NCBI GenBank assembly: GCA_032718475.1
Contig: JAUCBJ010000913.1
Span: forward strand, 1-27,411
DNA: 27,411 nt
Source of the DNA: Nemertoderma westbladi
Lineage: Eukaryota; Xenacoelomorpha; Nemertodermatida; Nemertodermatidae
Reading direction: 5' to 3'
The position numbers and the translations under genes were made by a program. Of the stretch, positions 9,720 through 20,459 are shown in pieces; the first letter of the stretch is position 1; every line of letters begins with the position of its first letter. Below the pieces are notes generated by a model that was given only the letters and a program-made list of their open reading frames with translations, searched no databases and had not been told where the DNA came from.

Positions 9720-10062
9720 TAAAAACCAGGCCGGGAACCCAAAGTTGGTGGGCCATGGGAATGTGTTGCTTCCGGCGGATCCTCACGGGTCTGCTGGTTG
9801 TGGCCGTTTCCTAGGTTCCCAACGGAAGGTCCCAGCTGCAAGCAAGCATACCACCTGGAGATCAGCCGGCCAAAGGAACCGCCATGTGCTCTGTCGGACG
9901 ACAGCGCACGGGTTCCACCATAAACTCTGCCTGGACCAACGCCCTTTCCACTCTTTATCCGATTCATGTGCCTGTAAATTCTGTCACTCGCCCATTACAG
10001 ATAAATTCCATATCTTGGTCTGTTCATCTGCCCCATCTCTCGCAACCCTAGCAAACGTTTAA
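9720..10062 (+). pseudogene. GC-rich scrap, possibly the C-terminal end of a retroelement ORF
   Basis: This block is clearly richer in GC than its surroundings. Its plus-strand frame (ending at 10062) closes with CACKFCHSP, DKFHILVC, which fits the CxxC...HxxxC knuckle seen near the C terminus of many LINE proteins. The upstream residues match nothing I recognise and may be out of frame. The 85-codon frame on the opposite strand is probably a shadow. The element type cannot be given. Confidence 0.35.
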
Positions 10063-10098
10063 TCTATTTATTTTATAATTTAGCATGTTCCTATTTTA

Positions 10099-10425
10099 GT
10101 CTCGATATTTTCTTACTCTCGATATTTTTACTCTCGATATTTTACTCTCGATATTTTTTTACTCTAGGTATTTTTACTCACGATATTTTTACTCACGATA
10201 TTTTTTACTCTCGATATTTTTACTCTCGATATTTTTTACTCTCGATGTTTTTACTCTCGATATTTTTTTTTCTTTTTTACTCTCGTCGGTGTTTTTGTTC
10301 TCGATATTTTTGCTCTCGATGTGATATTTCTTTTGAACTCGCGATATTATCAATATTTTCATATATTTTCGATATTTTCAACACTCGATATATTTACTCG
10401 CGTTATTTTTACACTCGATATTTTC
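10099..10425. repeat. Short-period tandem repeat, (TACTCTCGATATTTTT)n
   Basis: About twenty degenerate copies of a 13-17 bp unit, CTCGATATTTTT with TA/TTA spacers, run through this stretch. Copy variation rises towards 10425. The frame at 10245-10493 translates the repeat and is not a gene. Confidence 0.9.
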
Positions 10426-10574
10426 CATGTCTCAGTGTTTTTTTTCAGTGTGGCCTTACTTTACAATACTATAACATTAATCCATTTAGATAATTAATTT
10501 TCAATTTTATCATCGATTCATGACGTGTGTAGTTCCTATTTATTGAATTTATTGAATATATTGAAATGATTAAA

Positions 10575-10626
10575 TTTCCCAGTTGCCCCGCTTGGGGGCG
10601 TAATGATTTAAAAAAAAAAAAAAAAA
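10575..10626 (+). repeat. Poly-A-tailed 3' end of a retroposed sequence
   Basis: A short hairpin-like sequence GCCCCGCTTGGGGGC is followed by GTAATGATTT and 17 A (10610-10626). A hairpin before a poly-A run is typical of SINE or LINE 3' ends. No head could be matched to it upstream, so it may be strongly truncated. Confidence 0.45.
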
Positions 10627-10636
10627 TAAGCGTAAA

Positions 10637-10919
10637 TAGTGTGTAAAATGTGAGTAAACATTGCATATACGATGCGTAAAATCTGCGTATTTCTCACTTG
10701 CAATTGTGCGTTTTTTGAATGTTTATTATGCATATAAACCACCTGCGAAAAATATGCGGTATAAACACACAAAAAAAGTCAAAGCGCGTATTAAACACGT
10801 GCGTTTCGCACATTTCACACCGTCACATTTTCTTTTGTTCTCCGCACTAAAAACGCAAAGCGAAACGCACGCGTATCGCACTAAATACGCACTGCGGAAA
10901 ATGTGCGTTTGACACACTG
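10637..10919. mobile_element. Possible hAT-like MITE, GCGTA-rich
   Basis: The right end reads on the minus strand as CAGTGTGTCAAACGCAC, which fits hAT-type termini (CAGNG). The left end is TAGTGTGTAAAATG, giving an imperfect ~12 bp inverted pair. The interior is dense in TGCGT/ACGCA words on both strands, and no transposase frame is present. No clean 8 bp target duplication was found; TAAGCGT occurs a few bases outside both ends (10627-10633, 10922-10928). Direct repeat copy 2 (10652-10692) lies inside. The overlapping frames on both strands here are by-products of this composition. Confidence 0.35.
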
Positions 10920-10920
10920 G

Positions 10921-11422
10921 GTAAGCGTTTCAAAAGTATTCAATTGTATCCTTTGGCGAAAAATTTTGGTTGTTGCCAATTCAATTATGTTCAATTGTCC
11001 CGTTCAACAGCATTACATTACACTTGTACACATTTGATAAAATGTGTTCACAATTGTACAAATCTGCGTTTTCTGGTGGCCTGTACTGTATTAGCTACAA
11101 TAGGCGCAATGCAAATACCAGCTAAATTATTAAAACAATTAAAAACATACAAAATACATTAGATCCAGATGTTTCAAATTTCACATAAATTTAATGGGAC
11201 ATTAATTTTAATATTATGAAGTACCGGTACTGTAGGTATTCCGGAATTCCAGTTGTAACTGGTGTTCATTTGTCCTGTTTTAAATTATACGGGGTAGTAG
11301 CTCGTCATGTCGAGTGTCGACCTATTTTTTTAACTAAGGTTTTTTTAATAATTTTTAAAGTGGCAATACTAGCCAGTAGGCCTAGTTATCTTACTGTAGG
11401 CCTAATTCAATCGGAGTACTGT
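10921..11422. other. Intergenic, no gene recognised
   Basis: Two ~70-codon frames (10944-11162 and 11216-11434) have no recognisable motifs or splice context. Palindromic GTACCGGTAC (11221-11230) and TAGGCCTA words (near 11390-11405) occur here. Confidence 0.4.
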
Positions 11423-12292
11423 AATTTTAGGTAGCTATTGTTTTTGCTAGCATTTAGTAAAATTTTACTAGCTATAAAAAAAATTTATACAAAAATTGTA
11501 GTAGTTTTTATGAGTGGAAGGCATATATAATGAGCATCACATTGTGAAATAATTGTAGGAAAATGGTCTGCCAATGGATCAGGGGATGGGTACCACCATC
11601 AAAGAGTTAACCATTGCAGATATTTAGTTAATGAGGAAGGATATCACACACATTGAAAGACAATGGAAATACTACTACTAGGTCGAGCGAACTCGGACAG
11701 TGGAAATGAGATCCTTCCAGGCTTCCCGATTCTCCATAGTTGTCGCAATTTCGTTTCTCCCAAGTTCAGTATCTCTTTCAAGTTGATCTATATATGTTAT
11801 GGCCGGTCGTCCACGACTACGCTTTCCATGTGTTGGTTGCCAGAAAAGTAGATCTGGTATGACCTCGTCTATACTTCGCCAGCAGTAGTGCCAACTGAAT
11901 CTTAATCTGCGTTCACGGAGGGTGGTTGATACAGGTGGTATTGTACCATAAAGCTCGGCATTTGTCATGTGTTGTCTCCAGCTGATGTTTAGGGCTGCCC
12001 TTAGTAGTCTTGTGTAGCAACCATCAATTCGTTGTTCAAGTGATTTACAATGGAAATATCTGAAGTAAAAAATATTAGGAAGTAGAACGGAACGCGGCCG
12101 GACCTACTAGCTGCGGAATTTCGGTTCCGGAGGCTATACTAAGGCAAAGTTAGTATTCAAGTATATAATAGGACAGATTGCTAAGAAGTATTGTACTAAT
12201 GTAAACCAAGCTAAATAAAATTTTGAATAAAAATTTTTTAATTAGCTAGTAAAAATTTACTAGCTAGAAAAAATACTAGCTACCTAAAATTT
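11423..12292. mobile_element. Segment framed by ~70 bp inverted repeats
   Basis: The left arm (11423-11495) starts AATTTTAGGTAGCTA and continues with TTTACTAGCTA and A/T-rich sequence. The right arm (about 12217-12292) is its reverse complement with scattered mismatches, ending TAGCTACCTAAAATT. The arms are ~720 bp apart and enclose the LINE 3' fragment at 11668-12055. This is the form of a non-autonomous DNA transposon that has taken in or received other DNA. The exact termini and target duplication are not clear. Confidence 0.55.
11668..12055 (-). pseudogene. 3' end of a LINE ORF2 (RTE/Jockey-type uncertain)
   Basis: On the minus strand the frame is open from about 12055 to TGA 11678-11680. 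It reads LEQRIDGCYTRLLRAALNIS, then ELYGTIPPVS, LRERRLRFSWHYCWRS, and KRSRGRPAITYIDQL, closing with REAWKDLI and VRVRST. This is the well-known region after the reverse transcriptase in many invertebrate LINEs. The stop is followed by TAG/AGT trinucleotide repeats (plus-strand ACTACTACTA near 11670), a typical microsatellite tail. The copy is 5'-truncated and keeps about 125 codons. Confidence 0.75.
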
Positions 12293-12895
12293 ATCATATT
12301 TAAGCCTAACTAAGATCAATATCGGCAGTATTTCCACTTCAAAGTAGGAGATAGATAAGATGCATAGTACAGTAAAACAAAATGATCAGGGGTGTCGATA
12401 TGGCGAACTACTGTAGTATACAGAACACTAAAAGCCCCTGATTTCAATTAATACTTTGGAATAATTCAAGTTAAGAGGCCTTTGCATATCAAAATAGCCG
12501 TTGGACAGGTAGGTTAATTAATGTTAATTTAATGGCTGAATTATAAGTAGGCCTATCGTAGGTGTACAGTATAAAATCACGAGTCAGGGAGGACAAACTA
12601 GTACAAAATAATGTATTTATTGATATTGAGTATTGGTGAAATTTTTCAATTAAATTAATGTCTTCAGGATCCCGACGAAATACAAATTTCACATTTTATA
12701 TCACAATTTGTTTTATCATATATTTGTCACAAGTTTTATAAAAACATTCATTCCCGAAATTCTGGATCCGCTCATGCTCTATGTACTGTATGTAGCCTAA
12801 AACAACTAAAGTACGAACATTTTGCAAACATTAACAGTATTGAGTAGACTACAGTACACTGTACAGCATGGCTTTTTCACATCCTTATAATAAAG
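12293..12895. other. AT-rich intergenic stretch
   Basis: No coding frame or repeat is recognised. The last ~40 bp could hold the promoter of the Myb-like relic: TATAATAAAG sits just before AGATGGCGAC, a match to the YY1-type start context. Confidence 0.4.
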
Positions 12896-13735
12896 ATGGC
12901 GACGAGAAAAAATGAAAACGAAATTTAGATGCAAAAACTAGTATATTTTTTCTCAATCTAATAAAGGAGAAAAAGTCCGACCTCCAAGACCCCAAAAAGT
13001 CTTTAATTCACAAGAAAATCTGGGAGGATATAACGATTACAGTAAACGCCATCTCCGCCAGTACATTCACTAATTATAAATCAACTCGTACCCGATACAA
13101 TGACCTTGTTTATAGTGCGAAGGCTATCAAACAAGATCATGATAAACTAAAAAACAAGAGCGGCGGGGGTGCGGTCGCCGATCTTCCGTGTTGGGTAAGA
13201 TTGATTATTCACGACATCTTGCCGACGGTTGTGGTAGAAGGTATACCGGGTGCTTGTTCAACCAATGATGAACGACAACGTCAGTCACGCAGCACCGACG
13301 ACATTGATGAATTAATATAAATAGTTGAGAAGGAGTCAGGAGAAACATCGCAGACCTAGACGTCTATAATAGTTAATGATAGCGATAGTGCTCCTAAAAT
13401 TATTCAGCCATCAATCTCAATCGTCCCAACTCGACCTTTCAAAGGCCATTAGTGCCGCTACCTGTAAGGCTGGGACGAAAGCTGATATTGATTCAGCGCA
13501 TGTTGCAGCCTTATTAGCGGAGAGGGATAAACATCTCGCAGAGACTGAACTTATTAAATTTAAGACGGCAATTGCCAGGGAGAAACTTGAGATTCTAAGA
13601 AGTAAAAAAACTCAAGAAATTCGCAACTCTGTATTGCAGTCACTCAGTAGGCCTACACAGTACAGTATAACCAACCAGTACTTTTACAGCAGTATTTGTT
13701 ACTGTACAACACAGTTTGTTGTATTTGTGTTGTAA
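12896..13735 (+). pseudogene. Myb/SANT-like DNA-binding protein, degenerate
   Basis: ATG 12896 begins MATRKNENEI, but that frame meets TAG within about 11 codons. The neighbouring frame carries the domain FFLNLIKEKKSDL, IHKKIWEDIT, VNAISAS and TRTRYNDL, which resembles Myb/SANT-like domains found in Harbinger-associated and MSANTD-type proteins. It stays open to TAA 13318-13320. Further coding sense (IIVNDSDSAPKI) follows a second stop (TAG), and the C-terminal coiled coil (LLAERDKHLAETELIKFKTA) lies in a third frame from 13376. So at least two frameshifts and two stops break it. The N-terminal Myb plus C-terminal coiled coil layout fits the family. It probably no longer makes protein. Confidence 0.6.
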
Positions 13736-14294
13736 GTTAAAGGTACATAGAGTATGTTCGTCCATGAGAGTTTACAGTAGTAGGCCTTAGGCGACCTTTA
13801 TTGTAAACATCGTCAGACATGATACTGTACTATTATTTGAGTAGATACAAATTTATGCATTTTAATTTAATTTATAATTAATTTACTTCGTTTCTAATCG
13901 ATCAAATTTATATATTTAATTTACGTTATTTGGATTCCGTATTTTTGTACTACAGTACAATAAAACGTAACTCTGCTTTATTGTCTCATTACAGTAGTGA
14001 GTTTATATGATAACTTTTAGGAATAACTAATTTGGTTTCTGTATATATATATATAGGCCCTACAGTATTTTGTACATACTGTATGTAATACATCCATGTG
14101 TAATACTGTGTAGTCGTATATATTATATAGGTGTATAATTGGGTTATTGAAATATTTTACTCCTGACGGTTTTTTGTCATGGTCAATATATATTTTGGAT
14201 CCCCGATTGTGCAATTGATGTCTAAAGGGTGCAATTAAATCTCATGCAAGTGAGAAGACCAAACATGTCTCTATATTCTTAGCTTTTTAGATAA
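13736..14294. other. AT-rich intergenic stretch with a short (TA)n run
   Basis: No gene is recognised. A (TA)n run lies near 14042-14055, and TAGGCC words occur near 13783 and 14055. Confidence 0.4.
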
Positions 14295-15644
14295 TCACGG
14301 CCGCTGGGGTTGAAAGAAGAGAATATCGTGACTGGGTGGAGATTTCTGGGTGGATTTATTGGAGCACAAAGCGAACGAGATAACTTTTTGAATGAAAAGA
14401 TCGAGCAATGGGTGCAACATATCGAGGTGTTGGCGGGGGCAGCAAAGACTTACCCACAAGAATCACTCACCGCCTTGACGAAGTCACTACAGGCAGAATG
14501 GGACTACACAATGAGAGTGATGGATGTCAGACCAGATAAGTATGAGCCATTGCGACGCGCCTTAGCTGACAAGTTTTTACCAGCCTTGTTTGGAGTGGTT
14601 GTTCCGCAAGCTGATCTGGACCTGTTGTTTCAGCCCGTGCGTCATGGTGGAATTGGGTTACGTGATCCAGTGTTCAGAGCTGCTAGTGCGTATCAAGCCT
14701 CGAGGGAAGGCACCGAGCTGGTGGTGAGAGCCTTGAAGGAAAAGACTCCCCTATCAGTGGAGGATCATAAAACGTTGCTACAGGGAACCATCCGTGAAAC
14801 TAGGTTGAGGGAGGCAGTGCGGGCGAGCGAGGTTCAGACAGTTGTATTGGGGGCAATGGTGCCAGATCGAGCGCAATCAGTGAAGCGCCAGCTGGACTCG
14901 AAAACTGCTGGCTGGTTGAGTGTGACCCCATCGCTGCTTCATCAGACAGGCATTTCAGCGCAGACATTCCGCGACGCCCTGTGTCTGCGGTATGGTTATA
15001 CTCCCCCGGAGTTGCCATCACACTGTGATGGCTGTGGTTCTATCTTCACCATAGACCATGCCCTGAATTGCAAAAAGGGCTGGCTGATATGTCGTCGACA
15101 TGATGAAATGCGGGATGTGATCGGCGAGTTGTGTGGGTTGGCTTGGGGTACGAGTGCAGTCAAGCGGGAGGTAGTGCTACGAGAGGGCCAGTATCTTGGA
15201 GACGCGGGAGTCCGAACAGATTTGCTAGTCCGGGGCGTATGGGCACCACAGAGGGAGGCGTCGTTCGACGTATGCGTTACAAACGCTGACGCTCCCTCAT
15301 ATCGTGCCCGTACATCAGACAGTATCCTCTGCGAGAAGGAACGAGTCAAAAAGCAGCACCACTGTCGCATTAGCGAGCAGCTGCGCCTGACCTTCACCCC
15401 CCTAGCGATGACTTCGGATGGTGTGTGGGGCAGAGAGGCATCTCACTTTATCCATCACTTGGCGGCAAAGTTGTCAGAGAAGGACAGTTGGAACGAGAAA
15501 CCCCCAGGATTCGTTCTCGGATGGGTTAGGGCCCGTCTGTCCATCGCGTTGGTGTGCGCTGTGGGTTTGTGCCTTAGAGGGGGGCGACGTTCGTGGCGGC
15601 TACTGGGGCTGGATGACGGCGCAGGTGCTTGGGTAGCAGACTGA
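14295..15644 (+). pseudogene. C-terminal half of an RLE-type LINE (R2/NeSL-like group)
   Basis: The frame is open for about 449 codons, from just after TAA 14292-14294 to TGA 15642-15644. The first residues (GWRFLGGFIGAQ) and LFQPVRHGGIGLRDP correspond to the region after the RT catalytic core. Next comes a CCHC motif, C-x2-C-x7-H-x4-C (CDGCGSIFTIDHALNC), then RRHDEMRD. VRTDLLVRG and EASFDVCV follow and match a restriction-like endonuclease (PD-(D/E)XK type) that nicks the target. This order is that of R2-, R4- and NeSL-like LINEs. No initiator ATG or RT palm is present, so it is 5'-truncated. The GC-rich codon use stands out against the AT-rich surroundings, and the long open frame implies a recent insertion. 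Confidence 0.7.
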
Positions 15645-16087
15645 AGAGTTTGGTTGGTGAACCCATGTCAACTCTGTTCATAAATCTTAAAGTTACCGGT
15701 AACAAAATTGTTCTATTTGTACTGAACTATATTTGTATAAAAGCACCAGTATAGTGAGTAATATAATGTGTAAAATACTACTTTTCATATTAAATTAAAT
15801 GTGTTCTTCTCTCTTTATTACACATCTGAAGTACAGCAGTATTATCAGCACATACGGTAATTCAATCAGTCAGTCAGTATGCTACATTATTATATTCGGC
15901 AGTACGGTAGGTACATATCTAGATACTATGTCTGTACACAATTGTACATATATTGCACTTAGATCCCAGTCATTGCATTCGCGACACTCCCAACACCAAA
16001 AATAAATACAATTTATATACTTTTTACCAATTATTGCATTCGTGACATTCCCTAAACCAAAAAATTACTAAAAAATAAATAAAAAAT
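15645..16087. other. 3' flank of the LINE fragment and a two-copy direct repeat
   Basis: The first ~150 bp may be the LINE 3' UTR, ending near ATTAAATTAAAT (15789-15800). A ~31 bp repeat starting ATTGCATTCG and ending CCAAAAA occurs at 15972-16002 and again at 16033-16063 with a few differences. No long terminal repeat for the neighbouring BEL/Pao element was recognised here. Confidence 0.45.
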
Positions 16088-19000
16088 TTATTCAATTTCT
16101 TCATAACAGTTCTTAATATTCTTCTCCGCAATAATTGCTGCTTTTCGTTTTGGTCTGGATGTGACTTCATTTACTTTCAGTTTCGACTTGATAGCTAGTT
16201 TCGGTCTGTCTAATTGTTTTTCGGTCTCTCTAATTGTTTATCTATTGAGCTATCTGTATGTGTGTCACATTCTATTGGGAATAAAAGAGTTATATGTCTT
16301 TCTATTATTTTCTTTGATGGAAGCTTTACTTTTACGGAACGAACTTGACCATCAGAACTAGGTAATAATTTATGAATACGACCGAGTTTCCATGAACCTC
16401 TTGAGGTTTTACAATTTTCTCTTTGTCTTTAATGATAACAACATCTCCCACCTTTGGGATGTGAGAATCTTTTATACGTGGTTGGGGCAGATCAGATTGA
16501 TATCGTTCACGAAGAGACATCAAATATTCTTTATAGAATACATTCCAGAAGCTATCTAGAAGATTATTCCCTTCTTTCCATTGTTTTATGAGCTTATTTG
16601 CAGAGTTTTCTGGTTTCATCAAATAATAATCTAAATCCTTAGCATTCTCATCATCTTCTGATGTAGGTGTACCAATTGTTGTGTTGATAGAGAGAAAGTG
16701 CGCAGGAGTTAATGTCAATCCGTCGTCGATTGCGGATGATACATACACCAATGGTCAGGAATTTATTACAGCCATCACTTCAGCAAATAAAGTTTGCAAT
16801 TGAACTAGTGATAAACAAACTTTACCAATAACTTTCTTCATTACACGTTTCATTAATCCAACTAATCTTTCATATACACCTCCCATCCATGGGGCATAAG
16901 CTGTAATAAATTTAAATTTAGTATTACCAGTTGAAACATAACTTTGGACATCTTTGTTTGTGATTGTCTTCTCCCACATTTTTTCAATAACAGTTTTGGC
17001 TAGTTTAAAATGTGGAGCATTATCTGCAATTATCAGTTTAGGTTTGCTATAGCGAGCAAAGAATCTCCTCAAACATAATATGAATTCATCAGTAGTCATA
17101 TCAAGTACAACTTCCAAATGGACAGCTCTAACTGTCAAACATGTGAATAAACATCCCCAGACCTTCACAGTTGTATTATTGTTATCCTTGATATACAACG
17201 GACCAAGATAATCAAGACCAACATTGGTAAAGGCACTAGATCTTGAAGCACGTATAGATGGCCATGATGGCATCGGGGGGATTTGTAAGGTCCTCCATCC
17301 TTCCTTTTGCATATTTTGCAATTTCTGATTATAGATCGTACTACTGTTCGACCATGTGGTATCCAGTATTCTTGGCATATTTGATATAGTGTATGAGATA
17401 TTCCTGAATGTAAAACATCAACATGGAACTTTAGGACTGTTAATTCTGTGTATCTGGATGCTTTTGGTAATAATTTTGGAAATTTAGCACTTTCCATTAA
17501 GTCCACATAATCATAACGTCCATTGCAATGAATAAGTCCATTTTCATGTATTTGTAATCCGAGCTGACACTGTAAATTGTTCTTCTTCTTGTGTTTTATA
17601 TCTATAATAATTTTACCATAATATTGTTTTTGAATATGAAGTTCCCACATTAGTTTGGATTTTTCTAACTCGGAAGGTAGAAGGAACTTGTCTTTTATGT
17701 TTGTCTTCTTTCGACAGTTATTAATAAATCGTTGAATCCATGAAGTGACTCGAATTAATCTTTTCAAGGTAGAGAAATTATTTATATCTAACTCAAAGGG
17801 ACTGTTTTTTATTACAGTAGAAGCAAGTAATCCAACTTCATATAAGGTTTGCGGTCTGTTACTTGATATATTTTCTATCATTTCGTTAGTAATTGGAAAT
17901 CTGTTCCATATTGGCCATGAAGTTTCTGGTTCTTTCAACCATTCTAGGCCTTCCCACCATAAATGAGATTCTTTAATATCAACTGCAGATTGTTTACATG
18001 TAGCTAAATCAGCAGGGTTGTCAGAGCTAATGACATATCTAAAACATACATCAATTTGTGATTTTATTTCCATTATTTGTTTGTCAATAAATTTGCTTAT
18101 AGATCTTGGAGATTTTAACCAATCTAAGCAACATTGTGAATCAGTAAACAATGTTTTGTTTGTAATTGTCACATTTAATGATTGAGCAACAAATACCATT
18201 GCACGTAATGTTATAACAAAACCTAGTAATTCAGAATTGGGAATACTGATATCATTTTTAGCAATTGTTTTTGCTGGTTTTAATCTATTTTTAGAGAAAA
18301 CCAGACAGGTTTTTATTGCTTCATGATTAATGATTCGTAAATAGACTGCAGCAGCATATGCATATTTTGATGCATCAGAAAATCCCACAATATCATATAT
18401 TATTTTACTATCATCAACATAGCAAAAGCGACGTGGTATTTGGTGAGTAGATATTTGTTGTAGTTCAATTACAATATCTTTCCATTGTGCTATTTGATAT
18501 TCATTTAGTGTATCATCCCACTTCATATTATTGTTTTCTATCCACAAGGATTGAATGAATATTTTAGAGGCTAATGTTACAGGATTAAAGAAACCCATAG
18601 GGTCAAAGGTTTTTGCATGTATGCTAAAAACAGATCTTTTTGTATAGATATCATTCATAGATCCAGTTTGTGTTGGTCCTTTAACAGATAATGTATCTGA
18701 TATTCTATTCCATGTTACACCAAGCACCTTTAAACTATCTTTGCCAAATTTGTCATCTTCAGATACACTCTCAATAAACTCATTAGAATTAGACATATAT
18801 TGTCTAATGTTCATTGGAGCAGCATTAAATATTTTCTTTGATTCATTATAAAATTCAATTGCTTCTGGTAGCGTATTTTTACCACTAATTATGTTATCAA
18901 CATAAATATTATTGCGTAACTGTTTTGCATTTGGAGAGTCTACATTAGGAAGGGATAAATGGTGATCAATGGTTGCAGCTAATATAAATGTACTGGAGAT

Positions 19001-20459
19001 TATTCCAAACAAGATTCTACAAAATCTGTAAACTGCAATATTGTCCTTTGTTGATGGAAGGGATTGATCTTTTAGCCAGAAAAATCTAGTTACATCCCGC
19101 TCAGCTCGGTTTAGGCCAACTTGGAGAAATGCTTTCTCAATATCTGCTAAGATAACAATATTCCACATTCTTAATCTTAATAACAGGCTGCATAAGTCAT
19201 GTAACTTGCAAGGTCCTCTATATATGCATTCATTTAAACTTTTATTTTTTGACTTTGAAGATGCATCATATACAATTCTGACCTTGGTTGATAATCTGTT
19301 GTAATCTACAATAGGATGATGTGGAATATAATGGAGTTTGTGACTCTCACACTCATTTTCGTCGACCATTTCAATAATCCCCTTTTTTATTTAGTTATCT
19401 ATTATTGTAGCATATGATTTGAATAAAGTTTCATCATTTTGAAATCGTCGCAATAAGGTTTTAAATCTACCCAGTGCTAATTCTTTGTTGTCTACTAAAT
19501 CAATAGTTTGTGCATGTTTCCATGGCCAAGAAACAAAATATATATTTTCTTTGATATCATATGCAATACTTTTATTAAATAACTCCATAGCTACATCGTC
19601 ATCAATTTCATTCACTGTTATATCTTTAATACCAATAGTTTCTAATTTCCAAAAGTTTTCTAAAGAATGGATTTCATGAGTTCCAGGTATTTTTGGGCTA
19701 TCAATAGTTAATAGGCAATTTTCATTTGCTTGTTCATTGGGTTGTTCACATTCAAAACGACCTGATAACATCCATCCAAACTTAGAACCTAACAAATATG
19801 TTCCTTTATCGATAGTAATTCTTTCACCAGTGACAAAATCAAAATAATAGTCATTTCCGATTAAGAAATCAATGGTTACCACTTCGTTTTTAATTGGTTG
19901 TGGGTCTGCAAGTGGTAAACTACTTAATAAGAAGTTTGAGTTATTAATATTGATAGTTTGGCGTTGTAATTCGCCAGTTATTATGTTAACAACTTTGCAA
20001 TTAACAATTTGGGAAGTTCCATCTTTACATAAAACAACAACTTCTGTTTCAGCACTTCTAATTTCAGTTGGTTCTTTACAACCAAATGTATTTACCGCAT
20101 CAATTTACAGTTTCAATCCGAGTTTTCTAGCCAGTTTCTCAGTAATAGTAGTTCGTTTACATCCAGTGTCGAACAAAGTTCTTACAGTATAATCCATCGA
20201 TGCAACAGAGTTCTTTAATTTTACTAAGGCAGTTTGCATTACTACAACATTATCAGAAGCTAATGTACAGTTTTCAATTTTACTGTTGTTTGTGTCAGTT
20301 GCTGATAAATCATTACAGTTGATGTCAATTGTTGCAGGCACTGAACTTTCTACTGATGCAAAATTTGCAGAAGAACCTCTGCTGTTGCCACTTGTTGGTT
20401 TCTTAGATGGAAATTGTTTAAAGCATAAACTTCTATGGTGACTACGGCGTTTTTTACAG
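16088..20459 (-). pseudogene. BEL/Pao pol: protease, RT, RNase H, integrase, DUF5641-like end
   Basis: The protease has FDTGC (Asp codon 20168-20170). TAA 20105-20107 and TAA 19391-19393 interrupt an otherwise single frame down to 17165. RT has ADIEKAF and YVDN in place of YVDD; RNase H has FSDAS, PNSELL and FTDSQ (D-E-D). The integrase has an HHCC zinc region, then a frameshift at a 6-nt G tract (17275-17280), then LDYLGP, IADNAPHFK and GGVYERL (D, D, E). TGA 16755-16757 falls where Arg is usual (INS-R-PL). The tail breaks near 16400 and at a 20 bp tandem duplication (16201-16240); KRKAA-type residues lead to TAA 16088-16090. The domain set is complete but not translatable. Confidence 0.8.

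Noticed and set aside
9710-9967. 85-codon minus-strand frame in the GC-rich scrap
   Set aside because: No motif, no context; the opposite frame has the zinc-knuckle-like ending.
10661-10917. Overlapping ~60-80 codon frames on both strands
   Set aside because: They come from TGCGT/ACGCA composition of the MITE-like segment and have no motifs.
14800-15397. Minus-strand frames opposite the RLE LINE
   Set aside because: They are shadows of a GC-rich coding strand.
15645-16087. Long terminal repeat of the BEL/Pao element
   Set aside because: No matching sequence was found in the flank on the other side (21716-22332).
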